Assembly: GCA_049521495.1 (NCBI GenBank)
Contig: JBEKOT010000084.1
Coordinates: 1-10,777, forward strand
From: CAWEPK01 sp049521495
GTDB lineage: Bacteria > Desulfobacterota > Syntrophorhabdia > Syntrophorhabdales > WCHB1-27
DNA: 10,777 bases
Reading direction: 5' to 3'
Made by a program: the position numbers and the translations under genes. Below the pieces are notes generated by a model, which did no database searches, was not told the DNA's origin, and worked only from the letters and a program-made list of their open reading frames with translations. Positions 1-5,801 of this stretch are shown here, one piece after another. Within the stretch, counting starts at the first letter, position 1; each line of letters begins with the position of its first letter.

Positions 1-632
1 TCCTCCTTCGCCCCTGCGCTCTTGAGAACGGCCGCCAACTCCCGAAAGCCTCTTTCCATGGCTATCGACCATGCCGTTTGACCGGCCGGGTTCTTTGCAT
101 TCACGTCCGCCCCTCCAGCAAGGAGCATCTCCACGATGGCGGCTTGGTTCCTTACTACGGCAGCGGTCAACGCGGTTCCTCCGAGGGCGTCCATGACATT
201 CACACGAGCGCCTGCATCGAGCAGGAGCCTCACAGTTGTCGCATGGGGGCCGCCGGCGACGTATATGAGGGCTGTGGCTCCGATCTTGTCCGGCACGTTC
301 GGGTCCGCGCCCTTTGCCAGGAGGAGCTTGACAACTTCGTCTTTGCCGGCGCCTGCTGCCCCGATGAGCGCCGTCTGCTGTCGGTATCCCGCGCGCCCGT
401 CGATGTCCGCGCCCTTGGCCAACAGGGACTTCACGGAGGCCCCATCGCCTTTCTCCGCGGCCTCCAGAAGGGCATCCTGTAATTCCGTGCCGGAGGAAAG
501 GGCAGGGTAGATACAGAAAAGGAACAAAAAAGCAGGGACGGCGAGAATTGCAGGGACAAGCCCGCCCGTTCGAGGTCGGTTTCTCCTTCCCGGGGTCCGG
601 GACGATTCCAAGTAATCGCTTTTCGACGACAT
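1..632 (-). CDS. Secreted ankyrin-repeat protein (3' end beyond window)
   Basis: The frame is open from the ATG at 632 to the window edge, about 210 codons, with no stop seen. AGGAGG lies nine bases upstream of the ATG and supports this start. Residues 12-21 are rich in Arg, and residues 24-46 are a hydrophobic stretch ending in an Ala-Leu-Ser-Ser-like cleavage region, so I expect a Sec signal peptide or an N-terminal membrane anchor. From about residue 50 the protein is a run of ankyrin repeats of about 33 residues, with the recurring cores LLAKGADID (70-78), LLLAKGADPN (103-112), LLLDAGARVN (136-145) and LLAGGADVN (170-178). Ankyrin repeats are protein-protein interaction scaffolds, so no enzymatic role can be read from them. 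The gene follows the DapA-like gene on the same strand after about 170 bases and appears to have its own promoter. The binding partner is unknown. Confidence 0.88.
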   Translation of the reverse strand, partial: MSSKSDYLESSRTPGRRNRPRTGGLVPAILAVPAFLFLFCIYPALSSGTELQDALLEAAEKGDGASVKSLLAKGADIDGRAGYRQQTALIGAAGAGKDEVVKLLLAKGADPNVPDKIGATALIYVAGGPHATTVRLLLDAGARVNVMDALGGTALTAAVVRNQAAIVEMLLAGGADVNAKNPAGQTAWSIAMERGFRELAAVLKSAGAKE

Positions 633-669
633 ATTGCTCTTCCTCCTGTTCCGGCGCTCACCGTGCGGG

Positions 670-709
670 ATAAAGCCCCCGCTTCTCCTTAAGCTTTAAT
701 TGGCTTTAT
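670..709. repeat. Perfect 8-bp inverted repeat in the leader of the ankyrin gene
   Basis: ATAAAGCC at 670-677 is the exact reverse complement of GGCTTTAT at 702-709, with 24 bases between. It lies just downstream of the candidate promoter of the minus-strand ankyrin gene, so it would be in the 5' leader of that transcript. No T-run follows on either strand, which argues against an intrinsic terminator. It could be a regulator site or a leader hairpin. An 8-bp match of this kind can also arise by chance. Confidence 0.35.
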
Positions 710-710
710 T

Positions 711-740
711 AGTCTATCCGGGTCGGAGTTCCTTCGTCAA
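711..740 (-). promoter_or_regulatory. Candidate sigma70-type promoter of the ankyrin gene
   Basis: On the minus strand TTGACG (740-735) is followed after 18 bases by TAGACT (716-711). These match the -35 consensus at 5 of 6 positions and the -10 consensus at 4 of 6. It lies in the 170-base gap between the DapA-like gene and the ankyrin gene, about 80 bases ahead of the ankyrin start. This suggests the ankyrin gene can be transcribed separately from the upstream operon. The call is from motif similarity only. Confidence 0.4.
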
Positions 741-802
741 GCAAGTCTTCACGCGGTCAGAAGCTGCCCAATCGAGATGCGCTGTTGTTATGCGACAGGT
801 CT

Positions 803-1849
803 CTATTCCAGGTACCCTTTCGACGGCATGAGGTCGAGGCGCGCAAGGATATCGCCCGTGTCGGAAATTATCCCTTCCGGCAGGCGAGCCCCTGCGTGGA
901 GCATGGGCCCTTCTTTCTTCCGGGCAGACGGCCCGAAGGCGAAGTAATGGTCCATGGCCTTGTTCGCGTTAGTGAAGGCATTGCCGTAGGGCGTGGGCTG
1001 CACGAGGTCGAAGACCTGCCGGAACGCTGCTTCCACCCGGTTGGAAGTCTCCCGGGCGGCTCTGAGACGGCCCTCTTCGACATCCTCGATGACCGACGCG
1101 AGGTGTGCTGGAAAGCAATTGGCCGTGCTGAGAAGAAAGCCGTCATAGGGGCCATGGGCGCCTTTGAGCCAGTCTGCGTAGCCCCCCTCTGCCCCCCGCG
1201 TCAGGAAGACCCCGCCTTTGTCCATGGTCGACAGGGCCACGCGGTCGTTGCCGCTCGTATCCTTGAAAAAGATGAGGTTCGGATACTTACCTGCAAGACG
1301 GGCAAAAGTGGAAGGCTCGACTTCATTTTCCGTCACCTGGGGAAGCTGGTAAAGGGCAGTCGGCAGGTTTCTTTGGAGGACCGCCGAGAGGCCCTTGTCT
1401 ATCTCCTTCTGGGAAAGCAATTGCCCTTTCGGCGGGCAGACGGTAAAGGCGGCGATGCGGGCAGCCTTCAAAGAGTCCCTTGTCTTCCGCTTTCCCGTTA
1501 TCGCCTTGATGGTCTCGATAAACTCTTTCAGGAGCCTTTCCACGGAGACCGCGTCCGGCCTCATTACCCCCGCGAGCAGCACTAAATCGCCTTTGCGTGC
1601 CTCGGCGATAGAGAACCGGAGGAGGTCGCCCGTCTCCCCATCCGAGAGCTCCCAGCCGTCGCCTGTTGTCCCCGGTATGAGGTAGCCCTTGACATACCCG
1701 CCGAGGTGGGCCAGGTGGGCCGACATTCGTTTGAGGTCGATGGCGCCCTCGGCGTCGTAGTGGGTCAGAAGGGGACACCAAAGGCGGGGGACGCCCCCGG
1801 GAAAGAGATCGGCTATAATCGCTTTCCGGATATCTGCCGCATTCTCCAT
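803..1849 (-). CDS. Dihydrodipicolinate synthase/N-acetylneuraminate lyase family protein
   Basis: This is a 348-residue member of the class I aldolase family (DapA/NanA), which forms a Schiff base between an active-site lysine and a 2-oxo acid such as pyruvate. The family landmarks are present. GTTGDGWEL (60-68) corresponds to the GTTGE loop that binds the oxo-acid carboxylate. Tyr167 in ALYQLPQ is the candidate catalytic tyrosine, and Lys196 in FFKDTSG the candidate Schiff-base lysine. Their 29-residue spacing is as expected for the family. The protein is longer than typical DapA (about 290 residues), with extra sequence at the N-terminus and around residues 115-150. It is probably not the lysine-biosynthetic enzyme, because it lies 16 bases behind a CoA ligase in an IclR-led operon. 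That context points to catabolic retro-aldol or hydratase-aldolase chemistry on an unknown substrate. The ATG is preceded by GAGGA ten bases upstream. Family assignment is firm; substrate is not known. Confidence 0.87.
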   Translation of the reverse strand: MENAADIRKAIIADLFPGGVPRLWCPLLTHYDAEGAIDLKRMSAHLAHLGGYVKGYLIPGTTGDGWELSDGETGDLLRFSIAEARKGDLVLLAGVMRPDAVSVERLLKEFIETIKAITGKRKTRDSLKAARIAAFTVCPPKGQLLSQKEIDKGLSAVLQRNLPTALYQLPQVTENEVEPSTFARLAGKYPNLIFFKDTSGNDRVALSTMDKGGVFLTRGAEGGYADWLKGAHGPYDGFLLSTANCFPAHLASVIEDVEEGRLRAARETSNRVEAAFRQVFDLVQPTPYGNAFTNANKAMDHYFAFGPSARKKEGPMLHAGARLPEGIISDTGDILARLDLMPSKGYLE

Positions 1850-1865
1850 CGAAGAGGTTTCCTCG

Positions 1866-3446
1866 CTATACCTTGAACGCCTCTTCGGCGCCCGAGTAAC
1901 GTTTTCTCAGTTTGGGCTTCTCGATCTTGCCTGTTGGGTTCCTTGGAACTTCGCCGAAGAAGACCTTGCGGGGCCGTTTGTACCTGGGCAGCTTCTCGCA
2001 GTATTTCAGCAGCTCCTCTTCGGTCAGCTCTTTGCCGGGCACTACGTCGACGACGATTGCAACAATTTCGCCCAGCCGCTCGTCCGGCATTCCTATGGCG
2101 GCTGCGTCCTTCACGGCCGGGTGGGTATGGAGGAAATCTTCGACTTCCACCGGGAAGACGTTTTCACCGCCCGTAATGATGACGTCCTTTGCCCTGTCGA
2201 CGATATAGATGAAACCGTCCTCGTCCTGCCGGGCCACGTCGCCGGTGTAGAGCCAGCCGTCTCTCAGCGCTTTTGCGGTTGCTTCCGGGTTCTTGTAATA
2301 TTCCCTCATGACCCCGTTTCCGCGGACGACGAGCTCGCCGGGTTGGCCCCGCGCGACGTCGGTGCCCGAACCGTCTACGATGCGGGCCTCCCAGTTGAAT
2401 CCGGGCCTCCCGATGGCGCCCACCTTGTGGATGTTCTCGATCCCCAGGTGGACTACGTTGGGGCCTGTCCCCTCGCTCAATCCGTAGGTGGTATCGTAGT
2501 CCATATCGGGGAAATACTTTTTCCAGTGGATAATGAGGGCAGGAGGAACGGGCTGGGCGCCGATATGCATGAGGCGCCACTGGGACAGCTCGTAGTCCGC
2601 GAGCTTGAGCTCGCCGCTGTCAAGTTTCACCAGTATGTCTTGAGCCCACGGCACGAGGAGCCAGACGATGGTCCCTCGCTCGTCGCTCACCGCCTCCAGG
2701 ACCCATTGCGGCGAAACGCCTTTCAGGAGGACTGAAGGCGCGCCGACTATGAGGCTCCCGAACCAGTGCATTTTTGCGCCGGTATGATAGAGGGGAGGGA
2801 TGCAGATGAAGACGTCTTTTTTCGTCTGGAAGTGGTGCATGTTTTCCGTGATGCACGCGTTTGCCATGTTCAGGTGAGTCAGCAGGATCGGCTTGGGCTG
2901 ACCCGTCGTACCGGAAGTGAAGTAGAGGCCGCATGGATCGACAAAGGTGATATGCACCCCGGGAGGCGCAGGTGATGCCCCGGCAAGGACGTGCGAAAAA
3001 GACTCGGCGAAAGGAGGGCACCCGTTCCCCGCGCATATATAGTGCTTGACCGAGGCCAGCTTGTCTTTTACGGCGCTGATCCTGTCCGTGAACTCTTCGC
3101 CGAAGACGAGGATATCGGGCTCTGCAACATCGGCGCAATACTTGATGTCATCGCTCGTGAAGCGGAAGTTGAGGGGGACTACCCATGCCCCTGTGCGGAC
3201 GATGCCGAAATAGGCGATGAGCCATTGGATTGAGTTGTTCATAAGTTGCATGACTTTGTCGCCCTTCTTGATGCCTCTGGCGATGAGGGCATTGGCAAAG
3301 GCGTTCGCGCCCTCGTCGAACTCGCGCCACGTTATGGTGGAGCGTTTTTTCTCCGAAGGCAGCCTCTCTATGAGGGCGATATCGTTGGGATACATTCTGC
3401 CGTTCCTAGCCAGTATTTCACCGATATGCACGTCTATATGCGGCAT
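1866..3446 (-). CDS. AMP-dependent acyl-CoA synthetase/ligase
   Basis: This is a 526-residue class I adenylate-forming enzyme that activates a carboxylic acid with ATP to an acyl-adenylate and transfers it to CoA. The motifs are in the usual order: phosphate-binding loop TSGTTGQPK (177-185), TYGLSEGTG (320-328), YTGD (400-403), the hinge region VDRAKDVIITGGENVFP (416-432), and the C-terminal catalytic lysine Lys507 in NPTGK. There is no signal peptide, so it should be cytosolic. Length is normal for medium- or long-chain or aromatic acyl-CoA ligases; substrate cannot be read from sequence. The start is well supported, with AGGAGGT seven bases ahead of the ATG. It begins 15 bases after the IclR gene stop and is followed after 16 bases by the DapA-like gene, so the three are very likely co-transcribed. 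The acid it activates may be produced or used by the neighbouring lyase. Confidence 0.92.
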   Translation of the reverse strand: MPHIDVHIGEILARNGRMYPNDIALIERLPSEKKRSTITWREFDEGANAFANALIARGIKKGDKVMQLMNNSIQWLIAYFGIVRTGAWVVPLNFRFTSDDIKYCADVAEPDILVFGEEFTDRISAVKDKLASVKHYICAGNGCPPFAESFSHVLAGASPAPPGVHITFVDPCGLYFTSGTTGQPKPILLTHLNMANACITENMHHFQTKKDVFICIPPLYHTGAKMHWFGSLIVGAPSVLLKGVSPQWVLEAVSDERGTIVWLLVPWAQDILVKLDSGELKLADYELSQWRLMHIGAQPVPPALIIHWKKYFPDMDYDTTYGLSEGTGPNVVHLGIENIHKVGAIGRPGFNWEARIVDGSGTDVARGQPGELVVRGNGVMREYYKNPEATAKALRDGWLYTGDVARQDEDGFIYIVDRAKDVIITGGENVFPVEVEDFLHTHPAVKDAAAIGMPDERLGEIVAIVVDVVPGKELTEEELLKYCEKLPRYKRPRKVFFGEVPRNPTGKIEKPKLRKRYSGAEEAFKV

Positions 3447-3461
3447 CTCTGTACCTCCTTT

Positions 3462-4349
3462 TCAGGGTGGCCGGTCCGTCGGATCGTTGGATGCACGGCT
3501 GAAAATCTCCCAGGCGTTTGCTCCCAGAAGCTCCGAAACCTGCCTGGCGCTCTGGGCGGCCAGGGCGCCGTATTGCCTGACTAGTGACTTCGAGAACAAA
3601 CCTACCACGAACATGACTCCGATTGGCTGTCCGGCCGATGCAAATACCGGGGCTGCCACTGTATTGATCTTAGGGTTCATTTGCCCCACATCTTCTGCAT
3701 AGCCCTCTTGCCGGCACCTCTCCAATTCACGCTCGAGCCTCTCGGGGTCGAACCTGGAAGGGTCGCCGTGGAAATAGAGGCGCGGCTGCGCCAGTATCCT
3801 GCTTCTTTCGGCCTCCGGCATGAAGGCGACGACGGCCTTGCCGTGGGCGCCGTGGGTGATCCGGTAGCGGTGACCGATCCGTATGGTGAGGCCGATTTCA
3901 CCGCCTTCCTGTTTGCCGATGACAAACACATTGTCGTCGGCAATTAGCCCGAAGGCGGCCATGCTGTGTGTCTGGCCGGCAAGTCTCTCAAGGAAAGGTT
4001 CTGCTATTTTCCCTACATTCAGGCTGTCGAGCACCTTCCTCCCGAGGGATATCAGCCCAGGCCCGAGGGCATAGAGCTTCCCTTCGACGTCTCTCTGGAC
4101 GAACCCGAACTTCTGGAGGGTATTCAGTATGGAATAGCCCTTGCTTTTGTGGATGCCGACGCTTTTGCAAAGGTCGGTAAGTTTCATCCGGGCCGGAGCA
4201 TTCTGAGCAAGGCATATGAGGATCCGTCCCGCCTGTTCCACTGCCGGCACCAGGTCGGTATAGCTCGGTTTTCCTGCCTGTCCTTTCGTTTTGACCATAG
4301 TTTCCATGGTGTTTCGTGACCAGAACAGCGTAAGGTCCCGCAAAATCAT
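3462..4349 (-). CDS. IclR-family transcriptional regulator
   Basis: This 295-residue protein has the IclR layout. A winged helix-turn-helix spans about residues 33-97, with the recognition-helix region LTDLCKSVGIHKSKGYSIL and the wing FVQRDVEGKLYALG. A ligand-binding effector domain follows at about 112-285, including the family-typical segment around RIGHRYRITHGAHGKAVVAF (157-176). IclR proteins bind small organic acids or aromatics and control neighbouring catabolic genes. As first gene of the operon, 15 bases ahead of the CoA ligase, it probably regulates itself and the two genes behind it. The start is uncertain. The ATG at 4349 has a plausible AGGAA upstream, but a candidate promoter overlaps it, and internal ATGs at 4307 and 4298 would still leave the whole HTH intact. 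The gene lies back to back with a truncated iorA, so its upstream DNA may be a rearrangement junction. Confidence 0.92.
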   Translation of the reverse strand: MILRDLTLFWSRNTMETMVKTKGQAGKPSYTDLVPAVEQAGRILICLAQNAPARMKLTDLCKSVGIHKSKGYSILNTLQKFGFVQRDVEGKLYALGPGLISLGRKVLDSLNVGKIAEPFLERLAGQTHSMAAFGLIADDNVFVIGKQEGGEIGLTIRIGHRYRITHGAHGKAVVAFMPEAERSRILAQPRLYFHGDPSRFDPERLERELERCRQEGYAEDVGQMNPKINTVAAPVFASAGQPIGVMFVVGLFSKSLVRQYGALAAQSARQVSELLGANAWEIFSRASNDPTDRPP

Positions 4350-4377
4350 CGTAAACCAATTCCTACGGACCCGTCAA
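4348..4377 (-). promoter_or_regulatory. Possible promoter of the IclR operon
   Basis: On the minus strand TTGACG (4377-4372) is followed after 18 bases by TACGAT (4353-4348), matching the -35 at 5 of 6 and the -10 at 4 of 6 positions. If used, transcription would begin around 4341, inside the longest reading of the IclR gene, which would favour the internal start at 4307 or 4298. It is a motif match only, in a gap of a few tens of bases shared with the divergent iorA fragment. Confidence 0.25.
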
Positions 4378-4384
4378 GAAAGAA

Positions 4385-5536
4385 TTGCATACGATGGAAA
4401 TCAACGACAGCCCCGTGGGCTTCATCGCCTCCGGGGCTGCCTATCTCTATACCAGGGAGGTCTTTCCCCGGTGCTCCTTCCTGAAGTTGGGGATGGTATG
4501 GCCGCTGCCATGGAAGATGATCGCAGAGTTCTTCAGGAAGGTGAAGAAGGTCATAGTCGTGGAGGAGCTCGACCCGTTCTTTGAGACCGAGATCAGGGCC
4601 AGAGGTTTCGATGTCTTTCATGGAAAGGACCTGATTCCGGCAATAGGAGAGCTTTCCCCGGCCGCGGTTGAAAAGGCCCTGAAAAAAGTGGTCGACGGAA
4701 AGGTCTACACGGAGCCTAAAGGAAGGATAAGCCAGGACGAAGTACTCAGGCGGCCGCCTAACCTTTGCCCGGGCTGCTCCCATAGGGCCCTGTTCTATGC
4801 GCTCAAGAAGCTGGGCCTCTTTGTCTTCGGCGACATAGGCTGTTACGCGCTGGCAGTCGCCCCGCCCCTTTCAGCGATGCATGCATCAACGTGTATGGGG
4901 GCCGGGGTGGGCGGCGCCTACGGCGCGGGAAAGGTAATGGGCAGCGAAGTATTGGGTAAGATTTGCGCGGTCATAGGTGATTCGACATTCCTCCACAGCG
5001 GGATTGCGCCCCTCATGGACGCTGTCTACAATAAGGGATATTCGACCACAATTCTGCTGGATAACAACATAACGGCCATGACCGGCCTGCAGGAACATCC
5101 GGGCACGGGCTACACCATAGGCACTGAACCGACATTCGCAATCGATTATGAACAGCTCGTGAGGGCTCTTGGGGTCAGGCACGTCAGGAAGGTCGATCCC
5201 TATAAGTTGAAGGAGACGATGGGTGTGATCCGGGAAGAGGCGATGCGGGACGAAGCCTCCGTCGTTATCACGGAGAATGGTCCCTGCATGCTTCATCGCC
5301 GTGAGAAGAGGTCCTTCCCGGCCCGCTGCTTCAGCGTGGATGCCGACAAATGCCGGGGCTGCAAGGTCTGCCTGGAGCTGGGTTGTCCGGCGATAGGCTG
5401 GGTGGATGAGGCCGGGCGGACCGGGGACGGCAATAAGAGAAAGGGGAGGGTGCTGATCAACGGGATTCAGTGTCCCGGTTGCGGCCTGTGTGCCCAGGTC
5501 TGCAAGTTTGCAGCGATTGTCCCGGCTGAAGCTTGA
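4385..5536 (+). pseudogene. iorA: 5'-truncated indolepyruvate:ferredoxin oxidoreductase alpha subunit (IorA)
   Basis: The 383-residue frame (TTG at 4385, or ATG at 4394) matches the C-terminal two-thirds of IorA, normally about 600 residues. IorA with IorB converts aryl-pyruvates to aryl-acetyl-CoA and reduces ferredoxin. Present are the transketolase-C-like domain (about 10-90, beginning at GFIASGAAYLYTREV), CPGCSHR (128-134), GDIGCYAL (149-156), and the TPP/Mg motif GDSTF (198-202) with NNITAMTG (227-234). Two ferredoxin clusters start at Cys323 (CRGCKVC) and Cys363 (CPGCGLC). The N-terminal pyrimidine-binding domain of about 200 residues is absent, and an in-frame TAA lies at 4352. No clear Shine-Dalgarno is visible, and no iorB follows. 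The back-to-back IclR gene occupies the place where the 5' part should be. The rest of the frame is undamaged, so the truncation is recent or the fragment is still used. Without the missing domain I would not expect normal activity. Confidence 0.8.
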
Positions 5537-5678
5537 GGGCCCGCGGGTGCCTATTGCTTCCTCCTGACAACTGTATGGTAGCGGACACCAAAACTCTGCG
5601 AGGGAAGACGTTTTTTTAGGGAAATCAGGTCGTTTAACGGGGTTTGCGGCCGTGTGGAAAGACCGCCAATAAGCATGG

Positions 5679-5721
5679 AGAGTACGCCCCGAGCCCGGCC
5701 GGTCTCGCCGGGGCGTACTCT
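5679..5721. repeat. Strong 13-bp palindrome between iorA fragment and glgP
   Basis: AGAGTACGCCCCG at 5679-5691 is the exact reverse complement of 5709-5721, leaving a 17-base GC-rich loop that itself contains CCGGCCGG. As RNA this is a very stable hairpin. It lies about 140 bases after the iorA fragment stop and 80 bases before the glgP start. No T-run follows on the plus strand, and on the minus strand the arm is followed by mixed sequence, so it is not a textbook intrinsic terminator. It may stop or slow read-through into glgP, act in the glgP leader, or be a dispersed intergenic palindrome. Confidence 0.7.
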
Positions 5722-5789
5722 GATGCCTGCATTGCCGTCTTATGTCCCGGCCCTTCCTGCCGATAATCCAGAAAGTACGGCGCACCAAA

Positions 5790-5794
5790 AGGAG
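5790..5794 (+). promoter_or_regulatory. Ribosome binding site that fixes the glgP start
   Basis: AGGAG sits seven bases ahead of the ATG at 5802. The frame is also open upstream to an ATG at 5742, but that start has no comparable site and would add 20 basic residues with no counterpart in glycogen phosphorylases. The start at 5802 is preferred. Confidence 0.75.
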
Positions 5795-5801
5795 ACGGCC
5801 C

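Noticed and set aside
78..510. Two plus-strand open frames of 124-134 codons
   Set aside because: They lie opposite the ankyrin-repeat gene, whose repeat pattern and ribosome site are convincing; their translations show no recognisable features.
785..1585. 266-codon plus-strand open frame
   Set aside because: It is the antisense shadow of the DapA-like gene in GC-rich DNA and has no family signature.
4350..4368. IclR operator in the divergent gap (CGTA ... TACG)
   Set aside because: Only the outer four base pairs are symmetrical and the centre does not pair, which is too weak to call a binding site.
5609..5615. Seven-T run after the iorA fragment as an intrinsic terminator
   Set aside because: No GC-rich hairpin directly precedes the T-run, and the strong palindrome lies downstream of it instead.
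5742..5801. 20-residue N-terminal extension of glycogen phosphorylase
   Set aside because: The ATG at 5802 has a clear ribosome site and fits family length; the extension is basic and unlike the family.
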